Part shown: piece after piece, positions 24,046 through 31,905 of the stretch
How the letters are laid out: every line of letters begins with the position of its first letter
Position numbering within the stretch: position 1 is the stretch's first letter
Source of the DNA: Lachnospiraceae bacterium
Lineage (GTDB): Bacteria; Bacillota; Clostridia; Lachnospirales; Lachnospiraceae
NCBI GenBank assembly: GCA_017520155.1
Contig: JAFXGR010000172.1
Span: 1 to 37,775, forward strand
DNA: 37,775 nucleotides
Direction of reading: 5' to 3'
Notes under the pieces: generated by a model
Seen by the model: only the letters and a program-made list of their open reading frames with translations
Told to the model about the DNA's origin: nothing
The model's database searches: none
Position numbers and translations under genes: made by a program

Positions 24046-25848
24046 TTATGATAAAAGTTTGAGAAATTTCTCAACATTTCTATACTCAATCCCATTTTCC
24101 AACACTGTATCTTCCCCACGATACAGCACGCATTGTTTGCTGATTTTACCGAACCTCTTACTTGTCTGACTCAGCTTTTCTTCATCAGTCAAATACTTAG
24201 TTTGTGCAGGAACAATCTGATTGCTATGTTTGATTTCGTAGCATTCGCATGTATTTTCCTTAGAATCGTAAATTGCCATATCGAATTCGCCAACAGAGAA
24301 TGTCAGTTTGAAAACTCGTTTATTCTTTTTCGCAGATTTAAAAGTTTCCCAAAGAACAATTTCTTCCATCATACGTCCACGTACTTCTTCTAAGATACGT
24401 TCGGACACCATTGTTTTTTCCTGTTCACTCAATGATGCAAATAATTCGTCTTTGGCTAAAGAGTGTACAAGTGCCTGTGCCTGACAGTAACGCATACCTG
24501 GTTGTGTGAAGATGATATTTTCCAATGGTTCTGCACTTGGAATAATGGTTTCATTTGGCACATCAACAATCAAATCAAGAGCTTTTAAGTATTCTTTGAT
24601 TTCTTCTACATGAGCATTTGTGATACCGATGGATTGATCTTCTTGATTACGAATCTCAAGTAAATCCATAAGACGTTTCGTTACAGCTTCTTTATCAATT
24701 CTATCTAAAATGTCGTTACGTCGTTCTGGATCACGTTCTCTTCTGAGTACATCTGCTGCAGAACCCAAATCATGAGATTTGAATTTGTTAATCAAGATTC
24801 GAATTAAGAACCTGTGGTTCATGTCTTCGATAATTCGATTAATCGCACCAGTCAATTCTCCAGCTTCATACAGCGATTGCAAATGTCTGAAATATCCTCC
24901 ATCTTGACAACAGGTTAAAGAATGCTGAATGTTTTTGCAAATAGCGGTATCGATATATCTTCGAGTAGATTCATCATCTCGGAAAGAAGCATCTTCCGCA
25001 TTTACATCTTCATCATCAAAATCCAGTTCACCAGCACGGAGTGTACCACCATAACGAATGTATTCATCAATACTGTCAATTCCAAGTAAACGACTGTGCT
25101 CTCTGAATGGAATAAAGGTTGTATGGATAGTAATTGCACGGTCATATAGTTCTTGATGAAGAGCGAACCAGAATCCAAGAGAATCTGTTCCGGATAAAAC
25201 GATTTTCATTCCCTGTGTAGCATAGATATCTGAAAACAATGCTGCTGAGTCAATGAAATCTTCCATCAAAGTGACTTCATCAATAAATACATTTTCATAT
25301 CCGAGTTCCAGTAATTTTTCCAAGTCACGATTCATGGCAGCCATAGTGTCCGTTGCTTTGGCTTTAATGTATGCAGTCTTTGCAATTTGTTCTGATGTCA
25401 TTTTTAAAACAGCTTGACGAAGCATTGTTGTTTTACCTGTTCGACGTAAACCAAATACAAGACATACTCGATCTGTTGCATCACTATTCAAATACTTTTG
25501 AAGTTGTTTGAAACAGTCACGTTCTTTCCAATTTCGCACACCTTTTGTCATGGCGATAAGTCTATTACCAATGACAACGGATGTTTCAAACTTTGTTGGA
25601 GTTGGTGTATCAATAACTTCCAGTTTTTTTAATTCACGTAATTCTTCTTGCAGTCGTTTGCGACGTTCAACGCCAGCAAAAATTTCTTTTCGCTCGTTCT
25701 TTTTGATATATTTGCTTTTGCTTTTTCCGTTCTCTGTCCATTGTAAATAAGGTTGCTCTTTGCCGTTGATTCTTTTGATATTGATAGAGCCTTGTGGCAA
25801 AATAGCAAGTTCATTTTCTAATTCCATAATTCGTTTGTTAATATCCAT
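24046..25848 (-). CDS. AAA ATPase with C-terminal PD-(D/E)XK-like nuclease region
   Basis: A 600-aa ATPase of the AAA_14/DUF4143 type. The N-terminal ~50 residues (SINIKRINGKEQPYLQW and GKSKSKYIKKNE) resemble a short DNA-binding DUF6788-like segment, then a coiled coil (about 55-75). Walker A is GLRRTGKTT (133-141), Walker B NVFIDEVTLM (D190, E191), and a sensor-like VLSGTDSLGF follows. Near the C terminus, FDMAIYDS (D523) and ECYEIKHS (E538, K540) match a D-xn-ExK core, as in DUF4143 proteins. The gene is transcribed from a strong repeat-flanked promoter and leads a two-gene operon with the HEPN protein. The ribosome site is GAGGTGAG. A plausible role is regulating or loading the HEPN effector, but this is inference. 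Confidence 0.8.
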   Translation of the reverse strand: MDINKRIMELENELAILPQGSINIKRINGKEQPYLQWTENGKSKSKYIKKNERKEIFAGVERRKRLQEELRELKKLEVIDTPTPTKFETSVVIGNRLIAMTKGVRNWKERDCFKQLQKYLNSDATDRVCLVFGLRRTGKTTMLRQAVLKMTSEQIAKTAYIKAKATDTMAAMNRDLEKLLELGYENVFIDEVTLMEDFIDSAALFSDIYATQGMKIVLSGTDSLGFWFALHQELYDRAITIHTTFIPFREHSRLLGIDSIDEYIRYGGTLRAGELDFDDEDVNAEDASFRDDESTRRYIDTAICKNIQHSLTCCQDGGYFRHLQSLYEAGELTGAINRIIEDMNHRFLIRILINKFKSHDLGSAADVLRRERDPERRNDILDRIDKEAVTKRLMDLLEIRNQEDQSIGITNAHVEEIKEYLKALDLIVDVPNETIIPSAEPLENIIFTQPGMRYCQAQALVHSLAKDELFASLSEQEKTMVSERILEEVRGRMMEEIVLWETFKSAKKNKRVFKLTFSVGEFDMAIYDSKENTCECYEIKHSNQIVPAQTKYLTDEEKLSQTSKRFGKISKQCVLYRGEDTVLENGIEYRNVEKFLKLLS

Positions 25849-25866
25849 TTGCTCACCTCATTTCTT

Positions 25867-25920
25867 ATAACCCATTATAACCCATTTTTCAAAAACTATC
25901 AATAGGTTGCAATGGGTTAT
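25867..25920. repeat. Three copies of ATAACCCATT around the AAA-HEPN promoter
   Basis: ATAACCCATT occurs twice in tandem (25867-25876 and 25877-25886), covering the -10 box, and once inverted (AATGGGTTAT, 25911-25920) just upstream of the -35 box. Exact 10-bp copies around a promoter look like an operator with looping or cooperative binding. The regulator may be one of the operon products. Confidence 0.7.
25874..25902 (-). promoter_or_regulatory. Promoter of the AAA-HEPN operon
   Basis: On the minus strand TTGATA (plus 25897-25902) and a perfect TATAAT (plus 25874-25879) are separated by 17 bp. ATG of the ATPase gene is 26 bp downstream of the -10 box. Confidence 0.8.
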
Positions 25921-25954
25921 ATTGTCGAATAGATAAAACTAAACCTACATTTTA

Positions 25955-25983
25955 TTGAAGATAAGAACAAAAAGTATTATGCT
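25955..25983 (+). promoter_or_regulatory. Promoter of the GmrSD-like gene
   Basis: TTGAAG (25955-25960), 17-bp spacer, TATGCT (25978-25983), then TAAGGAG and ATG 26017. It diverges from the AAA-HEPN promoter 50-80 bp away. Confidence 0.65.
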
Positions 25984-26016
25984 ATTACTTAAGAAAGCCT
26001 ATAAGGAGATTACATA

Positions 26017-28542
26017 ATGAAAGGTTCTGAATGCAGACTAATTGAATATATGGATGGATCTAAGAAAAGATTCATTATACCTGTTTATCAACGTAACTAT
26101 GATTGGAAAACAGAAAACTGTAAACAGTTATATGATGATTTAGTTAAGGTTGTAAAAGATAATCGTAAAAGCCATTTCTTTGGAAGTTTGGTATCCTACT
26201 ATTCTCCAAATGGAAAATATAGTGACTTCTTAGTAATTGATGGACAGCAGCGCTTGACCACTGTGTCACTCTTATTACTTGCAATGTACAATTTGATTAA
26301 AAAAGGAGTTATTGTTCCTGAAGATGCTTCTTTGTCACAGCAGATTTACGAAGATTTTCTTGTTGATAAATATCAGCCACAAGAGAAACGAATCAAATTG
26401 AAACCGGTAAAAAATGACCAACGAGCATTTGGAAAACTGTTTGATGAAGAAAGTGAATATATTCGAGAATCAAACCTTACGGCCAATTATAATTATTTTT
26501 ACAATCGAATTCAGAAGCAGGAAATAACGATAGACCAGTTGTTTGATGCAATTTTTCGTTTGAAAATCATTAATATTACTTTGGAAAATGATGATAATCC
26601 ACAGCTCATATTTGAAAGCTTGAATTCTACAGGTCTTGATTTAAGTGAAGGTGATAAGATTCGAAATTTTATTCTTATGGGATTACCAAATGCTGAACAA
26701 GAACTGTTCTACGAAAAATATTGGAATAAAATTGAAGAATGTACAAAGTATGATGTGAGTTCTTACATCAGAGATTACTTGAGTGTAAAACAACTTGCGA
26801 TTCCATCACAAAAACGTATATACAGTAACTTTAAGGAATATGTTGAATCCGCCCACATCGAGACAGAAAATCTTTTAAAGGATTTATTGGACTATGCAAA
26901 ACGTTACCAGGTACTTATTGGTCACAAGAAAACAAATAAGGAGCTGGATGCATGTATTTATAGGCTGAATCGTTTGGAAACAACAGTTACTCGACCATTC
27001 TTTTTAGAAGTGTTACGTTTGTATGACCAGAATATTTTGAATTTGGCACAAGTGACAGAGATATTTGTTTTGACAGAGAATTATTTGTTCCGAAGAACAA
27101 TTTGTGATTTACCAACAAATGCTTTGAACAAAATATTCTTGATGTTACATCGTGAAATTGTTCGTTACGATGGAACAGAGGATAATTACGTAGAGAAATT
27201 CAAATATGCTATTCTTTCTAAAAAGGAACGTGCTCGTTCCCCTGATAATGCAGAATTCATTGATAATTTTGGTGAACGTCAAATCTATAGAATGAATGCA
27301 AAAAATAAAATATATATTTTTGAACGTATTGAAAACTTTGGCACTGCTGAGGACAAAGATGTATATAGTCACTGCGATGATGGAACATATACGATAGAGC
27401 ATATTATGCCACAGCATTTAACACCTGCATGGGAAAAAGAGTTGGGAAATGATTATGAATCTGTTCATGATACATGGTTACATAGATTAGCAAATCTTAC
27501 TCTTACGGCATACAATTCCAGATACAGTAATCGTAGTTTTGATGAAAAGAAGAAAATTGAAAATGGATTTGAAGATAGCGGTATTCGAATGAATCAGTGG
27601 ATTGCTAAAAAGAATCAATGGACTCTTACTGAATTAGAAGAACGCAATTCATATCTTATGGATAAAGCAATTTCTATTTGGACGATTCCAACTACAGACT
27701 TCAAACCACAGGAAAAACAATTGGATTCTTGTTCTTTAGATGACGATACAGCAGATTTAAGCGGTCGTTTACTTGCACGTTTCAGTTATAAGAATGCAGA
27801 GCAGCCTGTCGGAAGCTGGGTGGAAATGTATCAAAAGATGCTTCAGATTCTATACGCAGAAGATAAAACAATTATTACAAAACTTGCAACATCATCAGAA
27901 GATGGATTGGCATTACATTTCAGTTTGAATAGTGCTGATTTTACAAAAAGCGTAGAAATTGGTGATGGGATTTACGTCTGGACAAATACCAATACACAAA
28001 GTAAGCTTTCTGTATTGATTAAAATATTTGCATTGTATGATGCAGACCCTACAGACTTGGTGTTTTATCTACGTGACGGAAGTGAAATAAACGAGGACGA
28101 AGCCGGAACTCGCTATGAACTTCGCAGAAAATACTGGACATACGCTCTTGATTATATTCATACAGCTCACGGAGATGGTTCTTTCAGTAATGTAAATCCA
28201 TCGAAAGAAAATTGGATAAGCGGTTTCTTTGGTGTACAAGGATTTAGTATAAACTGTGTTGCCAATTGGGATTGTGCACGAGTTGAAATTTACTTGGGGA
28301 AAAATAACAAAGAAGCAAATAAGAAAGCTTTTGATTCATTGCTACTTAAGAAAATGGAAATTGAATCTAAATTGGGAGTTTCTTTGATTTGGAATCGTGG
28401 AGATGATATTAAATCATCCAAAGTTGTTTACCAATTAAATAATGTCAGCATCGAAAATGAAACAGATTGGTTGCAAATGGCAAAATTCCATGCTGACTGG
28501 AGCAAGAAGTTTTATGATGTAATTGTTCCATATCTAAAATAA
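26017..28542 (+). CDS. DUF262-DUF1524-DUF4268 protein (GmrSD-like type IV restriction nuclease)
   Basis: An 841-aa single-chain relative of the GmrSD enzymes, which cleave DNA with modified bases such as glucosylated hydroxymethylcytosine. The DUF262 (GmrS-like) half begins with FIIPVYQRNYDW and contains the NTP-binding DGQQR motif at 75-79 (IDGQQRLTT), followed by an Asn-rich FESLNSTG segment. The DUF1524 (GmrD-like) part holds the His-Asn-His nuclease: EHIMPQHL (H462), then HRLANLTLTAYNS (H489 to N500) and the RSFDEKK helix. A DUF4268 domain (about 590-841) with WISGFFGVQGF and KMEIESKLG ends the protein. This three-part arrangement occurs in stand-alone phage-defence genes. It has its own promoter and a terminator behind it, so it works alone. 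Substrate modification is inferred from the family only. Confidence 0.9.
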   Translation: MKGSECRLIEYMDGSKKRFIIPVYQRNYDWKTENCKQLYDDLVKVVKDNRKSHFFGSLVSYYSPNGKYSDFLVIDGQQRLTTVSLLLLAMYNLIKKGVIVPEDASLSQQIYEDFLVDKYQPQEKRIKLKPVKNDQRAFGKLFDEESEYIRESNLTANYNYFYNRIQKQEITIDQLFDAIFRLKIINITLENDDNPQLIFESLNSTGLDLSEGDKIRNFILMGLPNAEQELFYEKYWNKIEECTKYDVSSYIRDYLSVKQLAIPSQKRIYSNFKEYVESAHIETENLLKDLLDYAKRYQVLIGHKKTNKELDACIYRLNRLETTVTRPFFLEVLRLYDQNILNLAQVTEIFVLTENYLFRRTICDLPTNALNKIFLMLHREIVRYDGTEDNYVEKFKYAILSKKERARSPDNAEFIDNFGERQIYRMNAKNKIYIFERIENFGTAEDKDVYSHCDDGTYTIEHIMPQHLTPAWEKELGNDYESVHDTWLHRLANLTLTAYNSRYSNRSFDEKKKIENGFEDSGIRMNQWIAKKNQWTLTELEERNSYLMDKAISIWTIPTTDFKPQEKQLDSCSLDDDTADLSGRLLARFSYKNAEQPVGSWVEMYQKMLQILYAEDKTIITKLATSSEDGLALHFSLNSADFTKSVEIGDGIYVWTNTNTQSKLSVLIKIFALYDADPTDLVFYLRDGSEINEDEAGTRYELRRKYWTYALDYIHTAHGDGSFSNVNPSKENWISGFFGVQGFSINCVANWDCARVEIYLGKNNKEANKKAFDSLLLKKMEIESKLGVSLIWNRGDDIKSSKVVYQLNNVSIENETDWLQMAKFHADWSKKFYDVIVPYLK

Positions 28543-28562
28543 ATATTGATGAAATAGAAATG

Positions 28563-28600
28563 AGATGCAGTCTGTAAAATAATGATTGCATCTTGTTTTT
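28563..28600 (+). terminator. Terminator after the GmrSD-like gene
   Basis: AGATGCAGTC (28563-28572) pairs with GATTGCATCT (28584-28593), one G:T pair, followed by GTTTTTGTTTT. Confidence 0.85.
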
Positions 28601-28634
28601 GTTTTAGCTATTGTTAAATATTTTTATTAATTAA

Positions 28635-28820
28635 CGTTCAGCAGGAACGAGTAGCCAACATCTCTAATGTTGTTCGAAGGGGATTGGGGGTGTTGCCCCA
28701 ACAAGCGGAGCAAGCAATTTTTGAAAAATCACAGGAAGGTAATTTTTCAAAAATGAGTAAACTTGTACATGTTTACACTGCTTGCGAATTTGTGAAGTGG
28801 TACCTCCTTACACTGCTTGC
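28635..28820. other. Cluster of hairpins and direct repeats (possible oriT-like or structured RNA site)
   Basis: The 390-bp spacer before the next gene holds no credible ORF but five inverted repeats in a row: CGTTC/GAACG (28635-28649); CAACAT/ATGTTG (28656-28672); TTGGGG/CCCCAA (28684-28701); a 15-bp stem TTTTTGAAAAATCAC/GTAATTTTTCAAAAA with a 6-base loop (28718-28753); and the near-palindrome GTAAAC/GTTTAC (28757-28776). The 13-bp direct repeat TTACACTGCTTGC follows at 28773-28785 and 28808-28820; its GCTTGC is the complement of GCAAGC at 28710-28715. The local G+C-rich patch and this density of structure are unlike other spacers here. Confidence 0.55.
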
Positions 28821-28866
28821 CAGTATTTGCGGCGAACTTAGTAAAGAATATTAAATACTAATTTTG

Positions 28867-28895
28867 TAGACAGAAATGTGTAAAAGAGTTATGAT
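28867..28895 (+). promoter_or_regulatory. Promoter of the orphan methyltransferase gene
   Basis: TAGACA (28867-28872), 17-bp spacer, TATGAT (28890-28895). The start of transcription would be near 28902, just before the AAAGGAAGG ribosome site. Confidence 0.6.
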
Positions 28896-28931
28896 CATAG
28901 AAAATATTATACAGAGAAAGGAAGGATTTTT

Positions 28932-29672
28932 ATAAGAGAAGGACCTGATAATTTCAAATTAGAAGAATCTACAATATGGTCATTTCCGGACAGAGGGAAA
29001 TGGGCAACACACTCAGGAAAATATAGAGGAAACTGGTCACCTTATATTCCTCGAAATCTTATTTTACGATACACCAATGAAAACGATTGGGTATTGGATC
29101 AATTCTTAGGAAGCGGAACAACATTGATTGAGGCAAAACTTTTAGGAAGAAATGCCATTGGCGTTGATGTTAATCCAGAAGCTATCAACTTATCTAATGA
29201 TAATCTAAATTTTACAATTCAAACAAATTCGAAAATTTTCACACGACAAGGAAACGCAAGAGACATATCGTTTGTCAAAGATAATAGTATTAATATGATT
29301 TGTACGCATCCACCCTATGCAGACATTATAAAATACAGCGAAAATATTCCAGAAGATATATCTCATTTGCATTACGAAGAATTTCTGTTAGCTATGAAGG
29401 ATGTGGCTACTGAAGCAAATAGAGTTTTAAAGAAAAATGCTATTTGTGCATTTATGATTGGCGATATTCGTGAAAAGGGCTACATTCGTCCTTTGGGGAT
29501 GGAAACAATGAATATCTTTTTGGAAGCTGGTTTTAAAATAAAAGAAATCATAATTAAAGAACAACATAATTGTAGATCAACAGAATATTGGCAGAAAAAG
29601 AGAAAAAAATTTCTGATGTTAGCTCATGAATACATATTTGTATTGGAAAAGGAGGGGAAGAAATTCAGCTAA
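28932..29672 (+). CDS. Orphan DNA methyltransferase, apparent ATA start
   Basis: A SAM-dependent DNA methylase of about 246 aa. Motif I is VLDQFLGSGTTLIEAKLLG and the catalytic motif IV is CTHPPYADIIKYS (HPPY); the order I then IV, and the WSFPDRGKWATHSGKYRG opening, are typical of a group of stand-alone methylases. The conserved N-terminal segment from REGPDNFKLEE through NWSPYIPRN lies upstream of the first standard start, TTG 29094, in the same frame. Between the stop upstream and 29094 there is no ATG, GTG or TTG. AAAGGAAGG sits six bases before an ATA at 28932, so either ATA is used or an ATG has mutated. A protein starting at 29094 would begin inside motif I and probably fail. Base specificity cannot be told. 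Confidence 0.75.
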   Translation: MREGPDNFKLEESTIWSFPDRGKWATHSGKYRGNWSPYIPRNLILRYTNENDWVLDQFLGSGTTLIEAKLLGRNAIGVDVNPEAINLSNDNLNFTIQTNSKIFTRQGNARDISFVKDNSINMICTHPPYADIIKYSENIPEDISHLHYEEFLLAMKDVATEANRVLKKNAICAFMIGDIREKGYIRPLGMETMNIFLEAGFKIKEIIIKEQHNCRSTEYWQKKRKKFLMLAHEYIFVLEKEGKKFS

Positions 29673-29682
29673 CGCTGAATTT
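29661..29682 (+). terminator. Hairpin at the end of the orphan methyltransferase gene
   Basis: AAATTCAGC (29661-29669) and GCTGAATTT (29674-29682) form a perfect 9-bp stem with a TAAC loop that includes the stop codon. The T run is set back a few bases (GCGATTGTTTTT), so termination is likely but not certain. Confidence 0.5.
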
Positions 29683-29686
29683 GCGA

Positions 29687-29715
29687 TTGTTTTTGCTGAA
29701 TTATAGGAGTATAAT
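29687..29715 (+). promoter_or_regulatory. Promoter of the restriction-modification operon
   Basis: TTGTTT (29687-29692), 17-bp spacer, perfect TATAAT (29710-29715). ATTATAGGA (29700-29708) and AATATAGGA (29721-29729) are near-direct repeats 21 bp apart flanking the -10 box and could be the site for the XRE protein. Confidence 0.6.
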
Positions 29716-29771
29716 TAGTGAATATAGGAAATAAGAACTGATGTTTACCCAAGTGATACAAGAGGTGCGGA

Positions 29772-29981
29772 ATGGCAATTAGTTATAAAAAACTGTGGAA
29801 ATTATTAATTGATAAAGATATGAAGAAAAAAGATCTGTGTGTTGCTGCAGGCATTAGCCATGCATCAATGGCAAAATTAGGGAAAAATGAAAATGTTACT
29901 ACAGATGTGTTGCTGAAAATCTGTACAGCGTTAAAATGTGATATCGGTGATATTATGGAAATCACGGAGATTGAAGCTTAA
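29772..29981 (+). CDS. XRE-family HTH regulator (controller-type)
   Basis: A 69-aa Cro/C1-type helix-turn-helix protein: YKKLWKLLIDKDMKKKDLCVAAGIS as helices 1-2, then the recognition helix in SHASMAKLGKNENVTTDVLLKICTAL, seen in pieces. It has nothing beyond the DNA-binding domain. Such short regulators precede many type II restriction genes as controller (C) proteins that delay nuclease expression until methylation is done. The gene starts with GAGGTGCGG upstream and its TAA lies just 14 bp before the methyltransferase start, so it is the first gene of the restriction-modification operon. Confidence 0.85.
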   Translation: MAISYKKLWKLLIDKDMKKKDLCVAAGISHASMAKLGKNENVTTDVLLKICTALKCDIGDIMEITEIEA

Positions 29982-29995
29982 TGAAAGGGAATACT

Positions 29996-31891
29996 ATGGC
30001 AGAGCAAGCACTTGAGAAGAAATATAATATACAAGCAAAGCCTATATTGAAATGGGCAGGCGGTAAAACACAGATGTTAAAAGATTTATTGCCTAAAGTA
30101 CCTGCTTCCTATGGTCGATATATTGAACCGTTCATTGGTGGTGGAGCAATGTTTTTTGCATTAAATCCAAACGATGCAATTATTGCAGATAGCAATCCAG
30201 AATTGATTAATATGTATACGCAGGTTGCTGATAATGTAGATAAAGTAATTGAATACTTGAAACAATATGAAAATACGCAAGAAATGTTTTATGAGGTTAG
30301 AGCTTTGGAGTGGCAAGAGTTGCCAAAGGCTGAAGCAGCTGCAAGAACAATTTATTTGAATAAAACATGCTTCAATGGACTTTATCGTGTGAATAAAAAA
30401 GGTAAGTTTAATGTTCCGTTTGGAAGATATAAATCACCTAATATTTGTGATGAGGAAGCATTGTATACGGCATCGGAAGCGTTGCAGAAAGCTAATATAG
30501 TTTGTGGAGATTATTTATCTGTATTAAAGGAATATGCAAGACCAGGAGATTTTATTTTTTTGGATCCGCCATATTTACCGATTTCCGAATATGCAGATTT
30601 TAAGCGTTATACGAAAGAACAGTTTTATGAAGAAGATCATGTTGAATTGGCGAAAGAGGTATTTCGTTTGCAGGAATTAGGATGTCATGTAATTTTGACA
30701 AATTCAAATCATCCATTAGTACATGAATTGTATGAACCATTCAATATTGAAGTAATTCAAACAAAACGATATATATCATGTAGCGGAAGCAATCGAAAAG
30801 GTGAAGACGTTATTGTAACAGTTCCACCAAAAAGAAAAATGCTGATTAAACCTGTTCTAAAACCATTGCCTGAGCAAATGAGTAAATATCCAACGACAAG
30901 ATTTATGGGTTCTAAAAGTAAACTGCTTTCAGAAATTTGGTCAGTAGCATCACAATTTGAGTTTGATACAGTTGTAGATTTATTTGCAGGTTCCGGAATA
31001 GTTGGTTATATGTTTAAAACACAAGGGAAATCGGTAATTAGCAATGATTATATGGCTATGTCAGCAACATTTTCAAAGGCGATGATTGAAAATAATGGGA
31101 CTATTTTGCCTATTGATGAAGCTGAACAATTACTGATACCGTCAAAAGAGTCAGATCATTTTGTGTCAAATACATTTCAAGGATTGTATTATACGGATGA
31201 AGAAAATAGTTTAATAGATACACTAAGAATGAATATTGCTGCACTTAAAGACCCATATAAACATGCGATTGCTATGACGGCGTTGATTCGTGCATGTACA
31301 AAAAAGCGTCCTCGTGGAATTTTTACGTATACCGGAGATAGATATAATGATGGTCGTAAAGATTTGAAGAAATCATTAGAGCAACAATTTTTAGAAGCGG
31401 TACAGGCTGTAAATAAAGCGGTGTTTGATAACGGAAAAACTAATAAGGCAAAACATGGAGATGCAATGGAGCTTAAAGCGGGAACTCCTGATCTTGTATA
31501 TATTGATCCGCCATACTACTCTCCGCTTTCTGATAATGAATACGTGAGACGTTATCATTTTGTGGAAGGTTTGGCACGAGATTGGAAAGGTGTTGAAATT
31601 CAACAAAATACATTGACGAAAAAATTTAAGTCGTATCCAACTCCGTTTTCTACAAGGAAAGGTGCTGCAGATGCGTTTGATCAATTGTTTAAGAAATTTA
31701 AAGATAGCATTTTAATAGTATCCTATTCATCGAATAGTTTACCAACACAGGATGAAATGGTTGCAATTATGGCGAAATACAAACAGCATGTGGAAGTTAT
31801 TCCAATAGATTATATCTATTCTTTTGGAAACCAAAACGGAGCAAAAACAAATAGAAATAGAGTTCAGGAATATTTGTTTGTTGGATTTTAA
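29996..31891 (+). CDS. Two-domain Dam-like adenine-N6 DNA methyltransferase
   Basis: A 631-aa fusion of two D12-class (Dam-like) methyltransferases. Domain 1 (about 15-285) has KWAGGKTQML (W20, K24), SAM motif EPFIGGGAMFF and catalytic DPPY at 190-193. Domain 2 (about 298-631) has RFMGSKSKLL, SAM motif VDLFAGSGIVGYM and DPPY at 504-507. Each half would methylate one strand of an asymmetric site, as in the FokI-type fused enzymes, which suits the type IIS nuclease encoded next. I use ATG 29996 because AAAGGG lies six bases upstream; ATG 29981 overlapping the XRE stop is the alternative. The endonuclease gene starts 14 bp after the stop. The protein should protect the host from the neighbouring nuclease. 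Confidence 0.92.
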   Translation: MAEQALEKKYNIQAKPILKWAGGKTQMLKDLLPKVPASYGRYIEPFIGGGAMFFALNPNDAIIADSNPELINMYTQVADNVDKVIEYLKQYENTQEMFYEVRALEWQELPKAEAAARTIYLNKTCFNGLYRVNKKGKFNVPFGRYKSPNICDEEALYTASEALQKANIVCGDYLSVLKEYARPGDFIFLDPPYLPISEYADFKRYTKEQFYEEDHVELAKEVFRLQELGCHVILTNSNHPLVHELYEPFNIEVIQTKRYISCSGSNRKGEDVIVTVPPKRKMLIKPVLKPLPEQMSKYPTTRFMGSKSKLLSEIWSVASQFEFDTVVDLFAGSGIVGYMFKTQGKSVISNDYMAMSATFSKAMIENNGTILPIDEAEQLLIPSKESDHFVSNTFQGLYYTDEENSLIDTLRMNIAALKDPYKHAIAMTALIRACTKKRPRGIFTYTGDRYNDGRKDLKKSLEQQFLEAVQAVNKAVFDNGKTNKAKHGDAMELKAGTPDLVYIDPPYYSPLSDNEYVRRYHFVEGLARDWKGVEIQQNTLTKKFKSYPTPFSTRKGAADAFDQLFKKFKDSILIVSYSSNSLPTQDEMVAIMAKYKQHVEVIPIDYIYSFGNQNGAKTNRNRVQEYLFVGF

Positions 31892-31905
31892 CAAGAGGTT
31901 ATGTT

